Positions 45,951 through 56,602 of a stretch of DNA of 64,000 nucleotides are shown in pieces. The notes under the pieces are model-generated. The model saw only the letters and a program-made list of their open reading frames with translations. It did not search any database and was not told the origin of the DNA. The translations under genes were made by a program, and so were the position numbers. The stretch lies in contig JARUPY010000537.1 in the NCBI GenBank assembly GCA_029817715.1, positions 2,170,001-2,234,000 of the forward strand, written 5' to 3'. The DNA comes from Melastoma dodecandrum (Eukaryota > Streptophyta > Magnoliopsida > Myrtales > Melastomataceae). Numbering within the stretch: the stretch's first letter is position 1; each line of letters starts with the position of its first letter.

Positions 45951-46429
45951 CAAAAGAAGCACGTTTTCTTCCTTTCATAACCCAATTCTTCTGTAGTTCA
46001 CTTTTGTTTAACTGCCGTATTTGCTTGGGAAGACTTTTTAACAGCCTAGTAACCCGTCAAACTTTTACAATCTGTTAATATTGTGCTGCAATTATTTTGC
46101 TTTGTTGACCTTCATTAATCGGATTTTCTCTCTATCAGGGCCTTCTTGTCCTCTGTGAAAGGCCCGCGCCAGCCCCACGCATCCCTGCAGGGCACGAGCT
46201 GACCATGGAGGCGGAAAAAGCTTACACGAGCAATAATGGGGAGGGCATCGCTATCAAGATCGCAACTTTTGAAGGCACTCTGGTAACTTCGCTCAAAGTC
46301 CTGGCTGTTGATCGTGAGCGGCTTCTACGGGGATGTCGTGGGGCGACATTGGAGTTTGGTGATTCCTCCTTTTGGCACGGGCCTCGTCGGGAATGGATTT
46401 TAGGTTGGAACCACCCGAAACACGATTGT
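45951..46429 (+). other. Host-like sequence left of Athila-1, possible exon
   Basis: A plant-style 3' splice signal TTTTCTCTCTATCAG (ending about 46138) is followed by GC-richer sequence and a 75-codon frame from the ATG at 46205, open up to the Athila-1 target site. Across the insertion it would continue at 55798 and stop within four codons. No domain recognised. It may be a gene fragment or a low-copy repeat. Confidence 0.3.
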
Positions 46430-47593
46430 TGATAACTCTATGAAAGTAGAGTTATTTAGGGCAACTTCCTACTTAGATTTTGTTAGATTAATGAAATATT
46501 GTGTTTATTGCGTAATATTCATAGTTATTTCACATTATTCCCGAGAAATAGATTACTGCTGAGTTTTCTGGTTTATTTCAGGATAAATATGAAGAAAAGA
46601 GGACCTCGGCGTAATTATGAAGACTTTGTGCAAAGGGAAGATCTCTGGATGCTCTTGCAAGACCAAAAGCTACGATGGAGAGAAATGAGAAGATTTTCTT
46701 TCCTGATTTTTCAGAGATTCTCTAGGTTTATTTGGGGATTATAAAAACATGGTAGTTTGACCTAGAGAGAGGAGGGGAGGCGACTACAGAGAGCCGTCGA
46801 CAGAGACTTTGGGAGTTTTTCTTTTAGTTTTCTTTATGTCGTTTTCATTGTCTACGATGGATTTGATATTTTCGTTTAATTCGGTTATGAACTAATTTTC
46901 TTTGCCTATGGTTAAGATGGATCTTGACGATTGTCAAGAATCTATCTCTTTTGACACACTTGAATGATTTTGGTTTGATTATTCCTATTCGTTCTTAATG
47001 CTTTCTTATTGCCTGATCACCAATAGGATTGAATAGTGAATTTAGGTGAACTCGGAAGGGGAATCCTAGATTAAGCACGGGAAGAGGAATAACCTAGGGT
47101 AAACTTGGTCGGAAGACGGGATTATTAACGAGCGGGATAGGAATATACCCAATCGTCCTAGGTAATCGAATTGGAATTGATTCGTAAGGAGCACTCGGTA
47201 GTTAATCTACCTAGGAATAAAGTGATTACTATTTACAGATATGTACGTTTTTATGACCTCGGGAGGGGCGTAGGAAGATAACCGAATTCCAGATTATCAA
47301 TAGATCATCTTAAGCGTGTTGATTGAGATATGACTTGCGATTAATTGTCCGGTGAAATCGTCGCCTTAGGTGCTTTTCTCATTTGAATTTTAATTCAATT
47401 TACATACTCGTTTTCTTTAGCTTTTCATTTAGTTTGATTAAGTCTCAACTCATTAGTTGGATAATAGAGATTGACGGTATTTTAATAATTGGGAGAAGTT
47501 TAGACCAGTCCTCGTGGGAACGATATCTTACTTACACTTTATTACTTGTACGATCGCGTGCACTTGCGTGGTGAATACATTTTCGACGTGACA
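46430..47593 (+). repeat. Athila-1 5' LTR
   Basis: 1164 bp. The TATA box TATAAAAAC is at 46740-46748, so U3 is short (about 340 bp to the start site) and R-U5 long. It contains a short open frame starting MKKRGPRRNYEDFVQRED before the TATA box, present in both LTRs but of no known role. Confidence 0.95.
46740..46748 (+). promoter_or_regulatory. TATA box of the Athila-1 LTR
   Basis: TATAAAAAC, repeated at 54938-54946 in the 3' LTR. It matches the position of the element-2 TATA relative to the shared downstream LTR sequence. Confidence 0.65.
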
Positions 47594-47599
47594 AGTTTT

Positions 47600-47617
47600 T
47601 GGCGGCGTTGCCGGGGA
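47600..47617 (+). promoter_or_regulatory. Athila-1 primer-binding site (tRNA-Asp)
   Basis: TGGCGGCGTTGCCGGGGA, one mismatch from the complement of the plant tRNA-Asp 3' end, starting 6 nt after the LTR. tRNA-Asp priming is characteristic of Athila. Confidence 0.85.
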
Positions 47618-47720
47618 CTGTTTTCTAGATTTTCAGCCAATATTATTTTTAATCATATCTTTATTAATTAAGCTTTAATCTTGATTTTTGATTTACGTGT
47701 AGGAAAAATTTCAACGTTGT

Positions 47721-49491
47721 ATGCGCAGTAGGGAATTGGTTCCTTTTGATCCTGAAATAGAAAGAACCTTTCGGTTACGACTAAGTGAGCAAAAGGAAGC
47801 CAGACGCCGACAAACAATGGAGAACAACAATCAAGACGTTAAACCGAGAATCATGCGGGATTATGCCCAGCCCCATGTGCATGAACGCTCTAGCATAGTG
47901 AAGCCGACAATCCAAGCCAACACATTTGAAATCAAACCGGCGGTTATCACCATGCTACAAAATTCGAGTTTCGGAGGATCTTCATCGGAGGATCCACATG
48001 GGCACATCACCAACTTTCTGGAAATTTGCGACACTTTTCGATATAATGGAGTGTCGAGTGAGGCCATTCGGATGAGACTCTTCCCATTCTCGTTGAGGGA
48101 CAAAGCACGAACATGGCTCTACTCTTTGCCAGAAGGGTCCATCACAAACTGGGAAGAGATGTCCGGAAAATTCTTATCAAAGTATTTCCCACCTAGCAAG
48201 ACCATCAAGATGCGGAATGACATCACTTCGTTTCGACAACATGGAACAGAGTCACTTTATGAGGCGTGGGAGAGATTTAAGGAATTTTTACGAGTGTGCC
48301 CACATCACGAGATACCTCAATGGATGCTGGTACAATTTTTTTATGATGGATTAACTGATGCACTTCGTTCAACGATTGATGCAGCTGCAGGCAGGGGGAA
48401 CAATATTAAACAAGCAGCCAGAGGAAGCAATGGAGCTATTCGAGCAGATGGCTAATAACGGTCATGGAGTATCGCGTGCCCGAGGAGTAGCTGGAGTACA
48501 TTCAGTTAATGAAGTTGCCGCCCTCAATGCTAAAGTGGATGCGTTAACTCGGGAGCTAAATGCATTAAAGGGTCATAGTTAGCCCATTCATTATCCGTGT
48601 GAGAGGTGTGGAGAAAATCATGCTCCTGGTCAATGTTTCACTGGTGCCGAGTCAGCCAACTACTTGGGAGCCAACTCGAGGAACAACCCCTTTTCGAATA
48701 CTTACAATCCGGGATGGAGGAACCATCCGAATTTCTCGTGGGGAAATCAACAATCAGCGAAACCAACTCCTCCACCAGGACCTCACTAGCAAAAGCCACA
48801 ACCGCAAGAGAAAATGTCAGGTATTGAAGAGCTTTTAGTCAAATATATTTCCAAAACCGACACTCTTTTGCAGAACCAATCGGCTTCACTTCAGAGTTTG
48901 GAAGCCCAAGTCGGACAATTAGCACAAGCAATTAATAATCGACCTCAAGGCACTCTTCCGAGCAATACTGAGGTGAATCCAAGGAATGACGGGAATGCAC
49001 AAGTGCAAGCTATCACTTTACGGAATGGGAGAACACTTCCTGAAGCCGCAAAGTTCAAGCACGTCGATGCAACTACACCAGAAGTTACTCAAAAAGAGAA
49101 CGAACCTTCTGCTCAACCTAGCCAACAACTTTCTCAACCAAAAGAAGGTATGGAAAATGTTGCTATTGGAAAAGATAAACTTGTATATCCACCTCTTCCT
49201 TTTCCACAGCGAGCTAGACAGCAGAATGATGAGAAGGACTTCCTGAAATTCTTAGAAATCTTTAAAAAGCTACACATCAACATCCCTTTTGCTGAAGCGT
49301 TGGAGAAGATGCCGAGCTACGTTAAATTCATGAAAGATATATTATCTAAAAAGAGACGCCTCGGTGAGTTTGAGACTGTTGCTTTAATTGAAGAATGTAG
49401 TGCTATTTTGCAGAAAAAGTTACCTCCAAAGCTGAAAGATCCAGGTAGTTTCACTATACCCTGTTCTATTGGTTCAAATTTTAGCGGTTAG
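47721..49491 (+). pseudogene. Athila-1 gag (broken)
   Basis: Starts at the ATG at 47721 with a typical Athila gag ([58 protein letters not shown]). A frameshift at about 48395 and TAG codons at 48580, 48787 and 49489 interrupt it. Unlike element 2 it keeps a CCHC-type knuckle, CERCGENHAPGQC, just after the first TAG. The C-terminal part (48814-49491) is open and leads into the protease in the next frame section. Confidence 0.9.
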
Positions 49492-49494
49492 GCA

Positions 49495-52400
49495 TTGTGT
49501 GATCTTGGAGCGAGTGTTAATTTAATGCCTTTATCAATATTTTACGAATTGGGTTTGGGGAAAGTAAAACCTACATCGGTCACGTTGCAATTAGCCGACC
49601 GGTCTCTTGCTTTTCCAAGAGGAATCATTGAGGATATTTTGGTTAAGGTAGATAAATTTGTTTTTCCAGCGGATTTTATCGTGCTTGATTTTGAAGAGGA
49701 CCGTGAAATACCAATCATCCTTGGAAGACCATTCCTAGCCACGGGTAGAACTTTAATTAATGTCCAAAAGGGTGAGCTAACCATGAGGGTTAATAACGAG
49801 GAGGTAACATTTAATATTCTTCATGCAATGAAATGTCCGAATGAACTTGATGATTGTTTTTCTATTGACATCATTGACAGGATAGTAGCCGAAGAACTTA
49901 CTAGTTTGAAGACGACCAATGTGCTTGAGCTAGCATTAACTTCTGAGGAAGCAACTATCGATGAAGAAATTAAGGAAATGATCAGTTGGATGGAGAGCAA
50001 ATCTTACTTACCTAGAGATTTGAGAGATTTCGATCCATTGGAGATGCCAGAAAAGACCATCAAACCATCCATCGTAGAAGCACCAGAATTAGAGCTCAAA
50101 ACCTTACCCACATATTTGAGGTATTCATTCCTCCAAAACACTAATCAACTCCCTGTGATTATTTCTGCAGAATTGACGGAGTTGCATGAGGAGAAATTAC
50201 TTCGAATCTTGAGGGAACACAAAAAGGCGATAGGATGGACTATTGCAGATATCAGAGGAATCAGCCCAGCAATTTGCATGCATAAAATCCTCCTCGAGGA
50301 TGATCACAAACCATCAATAGAGAATCAACGGAGATTGAACCCAAACATGAAGGAGGTTGTAAAGAAGGAGATTATCAAGTGGCTCGATGCAGGTATCATC
50401 TATCCTATTTCTGGCAGCTCATGGGTTAGCCCTATACAGTGTGTTCCCAAGAAAGGCGGAATGACAGTTGTGACAAATGAGAAGAATGAACTCATCCCTA
50501 CTCGCACTGTCACGGGATGGAGGGTATGTATGGACTACCGGAAGTTGAACAAAGCAATTAGAAAAGATCACTACCCGCTTCCATTCATCGACCAGATGTT
50601 GGACAGATTGGCAGGTAAGGAGTATTATTGTTTTCTCGATGGTTACTCAGGATATAATCAGATTTCAATTGCACCAGAAGATCAGGAGAAAACAACTTTC
50701 ACATGTCCATACGGTACGTTCGCCTTTCGTAGAATGCCATTTGGACTATTTTATGCACCTGCTACATTCCAACGATGCATGACATCCATTTTCACTGACA
50801 TGGTAGAACGATGTTTAGAAATTTTTATGGATGACTTTTCCGTCTTTGGTGACTCATTTGATAATTGCCTGCATAATCTTGCATGTGTACTCGAACGTTG
50901 TGAGAAGACTAATCTAATCTTAAATTGGGAAAAGTGTCACTTTATGGTTCGAGAAGGTATTGTCCTTGGTCACAGGGTGTCGAGCAAGGGCATTGAAGTT
51001 GACAGAGCAAAGATGAAAACCATCGAAAAGTTATCCCCACCAACATCGGTAAGAGCTATCCGAAGTTTTCTTGGTCATGCTGGCTTTTACAGGCGATTCA
51101 TTAAGGATTTCTCCAAGATATCAAAACCATTATGCAATCTTTTGGAGAAAGACATACCTTTCAACTTTGATAAAGCATGCATGGAAGCATTTACAAAATT
51201 GAAAGAGAGGTTAATCACAGCACCTATCATTGTAGTGCCTGATTGGACGTTACCTTTTGAATTGATGTGCGATGCGAGTGATTATGCCTTAGGAGCAGTG
51301 CTTGGGCAACGTAAGAATAAAGTTTTTCATGTGATTTACTATGCTAGTAGAACTTTGGACGATGCACAGGTAAATTACACGACCACTGAAAAGGAGCTAC
51401 TAGCTGTCGTATTTGCTTTCGATAAATTTCGATCTTACCTTGTGGGTTCGAAAGTCATAGTGTTTACAGATCACTCCGCAATCAAGTACTTGATTGAGAA
51501 GAAGGATGCAAAACCACGATTGATAAGATGGGTTCTCTTACTACAAGAATTCGATCTCGAGATCAAGGACAGAAAAGGAATAGAGAACCAAGTAGCCGAT
51601 CACTTGTCAAGGCTAGATGGTCAAAGCGACATCAAGCTCAACCAGGTAGTTATAAATGAATCATTTCCCGATGAACAGCTGCTCTCGGTTAGTCACACAC
51701 AAGTTCCGTGGTATGCAGATTTTGTGAATTTTCTTGTTTCTAATTTCATACCCACTGATTTGAATGTGCAACAAAAGAAGAGGTTTTTACACGATGTTAA
51801 GAATTATGTGTGGGATGAACCATTCTTGTTTAAGCAATGTGCAGATCAGGTTCTTAGAAGATGCATACCTGAAGGAGAATGGGACCAAATTCTATGGCAA
51901 TGTCATTCATCACCTTACGGCGGCCATTTTGGAGGAGATAAAACAGCTGCTCGAATTTTACAATCAGGTTTCTATTAGCCTTCTTTATTTAAAGATGCTT
52001 ACAATTTTGTTGCTAAATGTGACAGATGCCAACGAACGGGAAACATATCAAGGCGACATGAAATGCCCTTAAACAGCATTCTGGAGGTAGAAATTTTCGA
52101 CGTTTGGGGTATTGATTTTATGGGACCATTTGTTTCATCTTTCAAATATCGTTATATTTTAATGGCTGTGGATTACGTATCTAAATGGGTTGAAGCGAAA
52201 GCTTTGCCCACTAATGAGGCTAAAACAGTGGTTAAGTTTTAAAGAAGCAGGTGTTTACAAGGTTCGGTACCCCAAGAGCAATCATTAGCGATGGAGGATC
52301 TCACTTTTGCAATAAACAAGTCGCCAATTTGTTAAACAAGTGTGGAATAAATCACAAGGTTGCTCTAGCATACCATTCTCAGACTAGTGGGCAAGTGGAA

Positions 52401-53021
52401 GTATCAAATCGAGAAATTAAGGGAATTCTCGAGAAAACAGTAAACTCATCACGGAAGGATTGGGCACTGAAGCTTGAGGACGCACTGTGGGCTTATCGGA
52501 CAGCATACAAAACGCCAATTGGAATGTCTCCGTTTAAGCTAGTTTATGGGAAAGCATGTCACTTGCCGGTGGAATTGGAGCACAAAGCATTCTGGGCGAT
52601 TAAGAAATTGAATTTTGATCTCGAGAAGACTGGAAAGAAGAGGTTGCTCCAATTGAACGAACTTGATGAATTTCGGCTTCAAGCGTATGAAAACGCGAGG
52701 ATCTATAAGGAGAAGATGAAACATTGGCATGATAAGAAGATCATTGAGCGGAAATTTGAGCCTGGACAACAAGTATTGCTATTCAACTCCAGACTAAGGT
52801 TATTCCCAGGAAAGCTCAAATCACGGTGGTCCGGATCATTTCAGGTAGTTCAGGTATTCCCCCATGGTGCCGTAGAAATACGAAATCCAAGTTCAGAACA
52901 GACATTCAAGGTTAATGGACAAAGGCTGAAACACTATTGGGGAGGAAGCATTGAAAGGGAAGTTGCCACGGCAACACTGAGAGCATGTGATCGATATCAA
53001 GAGTCGAGCCGTAGACAATAA
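49495..53021 (+). pseudogene. Athila-1 pol: protease, RT, RNase H, integrase (broken)
   Basis: 827 codons are open at 49495-51978: protease DLGAS, RT with FMDD at 50824-50835, RNase H ([31 protein letters not shown]) and the integrase zinc-finger start. A TAG at 51976 replaces the Trp found in element 2 (SGFYW). A frameshift with TAA at about 52240 separates the first catalytic Asp (GIDFMG) from the rest (ISDGG, then the Glu in GQVEVSNRE) at 52251-53021. An [15 protein letters not shown] motif lies near the C-terminus. The catalytic residues are individually kept. Confidence 0.9.
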
Positions 53022-53032
53022 ACCAAGTGCTT

Positions 53033-53050
53033 CTTGGGAGGCAACCCAAG
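53033..53050 (+). other. Post-pol hairpin of Athila-1
   Basis: CTTGGGAGGCAACCCAAG: 6-bp stem, loop AGGCAA, 12 nt after the pol stop. Element 2 has the same loop and position with a longer, partly different stem (62857-62878). Confidence 0.7.
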
Positions 53051-53089
53051 TTATTTTCTTTTAATTGTTTTTATTTCTTTTGTTTTATT

Positions 53090-53091
53090 AG
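53090..53091 (+). promoter_or_regulatory. Candidate 3' splice site a (Athila-1)
   Basis: TTTATTTCTTTTGTTTTATTAG then GTG: long pyrimidine tract ending in AG between the post-pol hairpin and the array. Element 2 has the counterpart at 62964-62965. Confidence 0.35.
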
Positions 53092-53133
53092 GTGAAAAGG
53101 TAGCGGGGGACGTAAGAGCAGGAAACAAGATCG

Positions 53134-53352
53134 TGGAACTGCAGAAAAATCTCGTGCAGCTGCACCGCTTGGACCTCCAGGGCACAGAAACTCTGTGCAG
53201 CTGTACCAAAATCTAGTGCAGTTGCACCATGCGGACCCAGAATGCATAGAAACTTTGTGCAGCTGCACGAAAATTTCATGCAGCTGCACCACTCGGAAGA
53301 CGAAATGCACAGAAACTTTGTGCAGTTGCATGAAAATCATGTGCAGCTGCAC
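53134..53352 (+). repeat. Array of paired palindromes TGCAGCTGCA (Athila-1)
   Basis: Eight 10-mers start at 53134, 53155, 53196, 53217, 53258, 53279, 53321 and 53342: four pairs, each exactly 21 bp apart, repeating every 62-63 bp. Best copies read TGCAGCTGCA, often with flanking GTG/CAC; variants mostly change one base in a way that still allows a G-U pair with the partner. Each pair can fold as an 11-bp stem with an 11-nt loop; the first pair is the weakest. The array lies between two splice-acceptor-like sites (53091 and 53459). Confidence 0.9.
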
Positions 53353-53457
53353 CGGGAATTAAAAAAAAAATCAAATCAAAAAAATCAAAAAAAAAATAAG
53401 AAAACAAAATCGGGCCTTTTTGCTAGACAAACCCTAATCTTTTTTCTTTCTTGTGAC

Positions 53458-53459
53458 AG
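53458..53459 (+). promoter_or_regulatory. Candidate 3' splice site b (Athila-1)
   Basis: ACCCTAATCT then a T/C tract ending TTGTGACAG and GGAAGAG, just after the array. Element 2 has ACCCTAATCT and a tract ending TTTTTGCAG GAGAAGG at 63328-63329. Confidence 0.4.
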
Positions 53460-54614
53460 GGAAGAGCTATAGCCGCCACTCCGTCGCTTTCCTAAGCCAC
53501 AGCCGCCGAGGATGCGGATTCGAATGATACAACGTAGTCTTACACCGAGGCAGTCGGGAGCCACACATCGGCGCATTCCGGTCACTAACATATCCCGGTA
53601 CTCTCGTTTCCTACTCGTTTTATCTTAAGCACCGAGGACGTTGCTCGAATTAGGTTTGGGGGTGTGGTGTGTGGTGTGGTGATTGTTTGTTATTAATTTT
53701 TAAGGTGAGTCCTGTCTAGGCCTTATTTTTCATCTTTTGGGTCGTTTTTCCTCGACGTAACCTTAGGAAGTCGATGTGGAATGTCTGTTTTCAATGATGA
53801 GCATATGGGTTGCATTCTTCAAGTGTGGAAAGATGAAATTCTTTGCTTAGTATGCTCAAATTTTTTGTTTAATTTTGAAAAGATCTCCCAGTAGGAAGTG
53901 TGCTTAGCGGCAACATGTTACATCTCCTCAGAATGCATGGTGACTAGTGGTGAGTAGAGTAGCATGAATTATCTCTTGAAACAACATCTTTGGGGATCTC
54001 GGCGAAAAAAAAAGAAAAAAAAGAAAGAAAAATTAGGTTGCCAAGGCTCTAGTACCAATGTTCAGGTTTAAAAAAAAAAGAAAAAAAAAAAAAATAGAGA
54101 AAAAAGTTATTACCTGAATATGTGCTTGTGGTGGGAGTCTTCCGTGCTAGCTTGAGTGATTGATCCGAGGGGTGCTTTATCACCTAATGCCCTGGTTCAA
54201 CTGAGTCGAGAGTCATTGATCGAGAGCTTGCTACATAAGCTTTAGCCGGAATTAGATGAACATTTAGAGTCGTGCAATCTGAAAAGAAAGAAAAAATGAT
54301 GATGAAGTTGTTAAAAAGTCGAAAAACCTGTGATGAATGAATAGAGATGTTTGTGGTAATCTTTGCGAGTTACTGGTTGACATGAGCTATTTGGAGTGTA
54401 TGCTTAATAATGCTGAGTGTACAACCTGCTGGGACGTGTTTTAAAGCCTTTAATTGAGCATGTTAGGTAGTGAATGGAATCTAGACGCATGAGGAGGATG
54501 CACCCATTTCTGAGAATGTTCTAAAAGATGCTTCTTCGTTTGACTGACTTGGGTTTGCTGAGGAGAGTCTTTGAATTTTATTTTCTTCATTTTTGCTCGG
54601 GACTAGCAAAATTC
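53460..54614 (+). other. Athila-1 3' non-coding region (second ORF lost)
   Basis: This is where element 2 starts its second ORF, but here there is only AT-rich sequence with A-rich low-complexity stretches (54010-54095) and no frame. A first GGTTTGGGGGTGTGG lies at about 53650 and a near-copy at 54616 abuts the LTR. Confidence 0.7.
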
Positions 54615-54615
54615 A

Positions 54616-54627
54616 GGTTTGGGGGTG
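54616..54627 (+). promoter_or_regulatory. Polypurine tract of Athila-1
   Basis: GGTTTGGGGGTG directly before the 3' LTR TGATAAC, the position of the plus-strand primer. The match to 53650 suggests a duplicated or second tract. Confidence 0.6.
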
Positions 54628-55792
54628 TGATAACTCTATGAAAGTAGAGTTATTTAGGGCAACTTCCTACTTAGATTTTGTTAGATTAATGAAATATTGT
54701 GTTTATTGCGTAATATTCCTAGTTATTTCACATTATTCCCGAGAAATAGATTACTGCCGAGTTTTCTGGTTTATTTCAGGATAAATATGAAGAAAAGAGG
54801 ACCTCGGCGTAATTATGAAGACTTCGTGCAAAGGGAAGATCTCTGGATGCTCTTGCAAGACCAAAAGCTACGATGGGGAGAAATTAGAAGATTTTCTTTC
54901 CTGATTTTTCAGAGATTCTCTAGGTTTATTTGGGGATTATAAAAACATTGTAGTTTGACCTAGAGAGGGGGGAGGCGACTACAGAGAGCCGTCGACAAAG
55001 ACGTTGGGAGTTTTTCTTTTAGTTTTCATTTATGTCGTTTTCATTGTCTACGATGAATTTGATGTTTTCGTTTATTTCAGTTATGAACTAATTTTCTTTG
55101 CCTAGGGTTAAGATGGATCTTGACGATTAGTCAAGAGTCTATCTCTTTTGACACAATTGAATGATTTTGGGTTGATTATTCCTGTTCGTTCTTAACGCTT
55201 TCTTATTGCCTGATCACCAATAGGATTGAATAGTGAATTTTGGTGAACTCGGAAGGGGAATCCTAGATTAAGCACGGGGAGAGGAATAACCTAGGGTAAA
55301 CTTAGTCGGAAGATGGGTTTATTAACGAGCGGGATGGGAATATACCCAATCGTCCTAGGTAATCGAATTGGAATTGATTCTTAAAGGGCACTCGATAGTT
55401 AATCTACCTAGGAATATAGTGATTACCATTTACAGAGATGTACGTTCTTATGACCTCGGGAGGGGCGTAGAAAGATAACCGAATTCCATATTATCAACTA
55501 GATCATCTTAAGCGTGTTGATTGAGATATGACTTGCGATTAATTGTCCGATGAAATCGTCGCCCTAGGTGCTTTTCTCATTTGAATTTTAATTCAATTTA
55601 CTTACTCGTTTTCTTTAGCTTTTCATTTAGTTTGATTAATTCTTAAATCGTTTAGTTGGATAATAGAGATTGACGGTATTTTAATAATTGGGAGAAGTTT
55701 AGACCAGTTCTCGTGGAAACGATATCTTACTTACACTTTATTACTTGTACGATCGTGTGCACTTGCGTGGTGAATACGTTTTCGACGTGACA
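54628..55792 (+). repeat. Athila-1 3' LTR
   Basis: 1165 bp, near-identical to 46430-47593; in the first 265 bases I count five differences. Confidence 0.95.
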
Positions 55793-55797
55793 ATTGT

Positions 55798-56079
55798 CAA
55801 CAGCAGTAGCTTCGCGGGAGGAATCAACTTTGCTTTTCAATGGGAAGCAGCCGTGATGACGACGACGAGAGAGATGCTGGAATCAACTCTAGATTTTGTG
55901 ACAGCAACGACTGGAAAGGGCAACAATCAGACGGTTACGTATCCAAGAACTTGCTGCAGCTGTCGCTCGCTAGGAATTTGAATGTCCATAGCTCCGTGCA
56001 TGAAAACAAAGCAAAACAGACAGCAAAGACAAACAAACGCCAGAGTCTCAAAGAAAAAAGGCAAAAGAAACGAGAATAC
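55798..56079 (+). other. Host-like sequence between the two Athila elements
   Basis: Continuation of 45951-46429 after the ATTGT duplication. Open for about 80 codons from 55840 with a Lys/Arg/Gln-rich end, no domain recognised. It ends where Athila-2 begins. Confidence 0.3.
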
Positions 56080-56285
56080 TGATAACTCTAAGAAATTAGA
56101 GTTACAAACACATTTTAGAACGAATTCGATGTTTAGTTTCCGTTGTTTAGTCTCGTTTGCGCGTTTTTCATGGTTTGTTTTGGAGTGTGCACGTATATGT
56201 TGTTTTGTAGGGAAACGAGTGATACGGAACGAGGTCCATGAGGAGGAAGCCATATAAATGAAGGAGGAATGGACAGACGTGAGGG

Positions 56286-56529
56286 TGTGGCCGCACTAAG
56301 CAGGGATGCGGCCGCACATGAAGAGCAAAGGGAGGACGAGATGAGCAGAATGCAAGGTGCGGCCGCACTAACTGGAGATGCGGCCGCACCAGAAGGATTA
56401 GAAAATGAGCTAGGAGGCAGAACGTGAGGTGCGGCCGCACCAAGTAGAGATGCGGCCGCACCGGTCGAGGTGGAAGAAGGACATCACAGTGGCGGAGGTG
56501 CGGCCGCACCAAAGGCCTGTGCGGCCGCG
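56286..56529 (+). repeat. Array of paired palindromes TGCGGCCGCA in the Athila-2 U3
   Basis: Eight 10-mers start at 56286, 56307, 56358, 56379, 56430, 56451, 56499 and 56520: four pairs, each 21 bp apart, repeating every 72, 72 and 69 bp. The two middle pairs have perfect 12-bp stems (GGTGCGGCCGCA with TGCGGCCGCACC) and an 11-nt loop; the outer pairs each have a wobble. The last palindrome lies about 65 bp upstream of the TATA box, so the array is in the promoter region of the LTR. Each core is CpG-rich. Confidence 0.95.
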
Positions 56530-56593
56530 CCGGACGAGGATCAACTTGAGATATTTTATTTGATTTCTTTTATTATTTCCTTAGAAGTCCTAG

Positions 56594-56602
56594 TATAAAA
56601 AC
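56594..56602 (+). promoter_or_regulatory. TATA box of the Athila-2 LTR
   Basis: TATAAAAAC in a context like that of Athila-1 (46740), directly downstream of the palindrome array. Confidence 0.65.

Larger units (their letters stand above)
46430..55792 (+). mobile_element. Athila-type Ty3/gypsy retrotransposon, complete but decayed (Athila-1)
   Basis: 9363 bp. LTRs at 46430-47593 and 54628-55792 start TGATAACTC, end GTGACA and are about 97-98% identical by eye; the 5-bp duplication ATTGT (46425-46429, 55793-55797) is perfect. A tRNA-Asp primer-binding site, gag, protease, RT, RNase H and integrase follow in Athila order, broken by several stops and frameshifts. The second Athila ORF is missing. 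Between pol and the 3' LTR lie a small hairpin, a palindrome-pair array and about 1.1 kb of non-coding DNA. Confidence 0.95.

Noticed and set aside
46571..46744. Short frame within the Athila-1 LTR (also at 54772)
   Set aside because: Present in both LTRs because they are duplicates; no homologue is apparent in the Athila-2 LTR.
53071..53352. Minus-strand frame with repeated Met-Gln-Leu-His words, and a plus-strand frame with similar repeats
   Set aside because: These are readings of the palindromic array in Athila-1. The palindromes make both strands open and repetitive; there is no domain or start context.
53134..53352. CRISPR-like regular array of partly palindromic repeats
   Set aside because: Plant retrotransposon context, no unique spacers (the intervals are themselves repeats) and no cas genes.
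56168..56512. Minus-strand frame with repeated Val-Arg-Pro-His words
   Set aside because: Produced by the TGCGGCCGCA array of the LTR; the same happens at 62992-63222.
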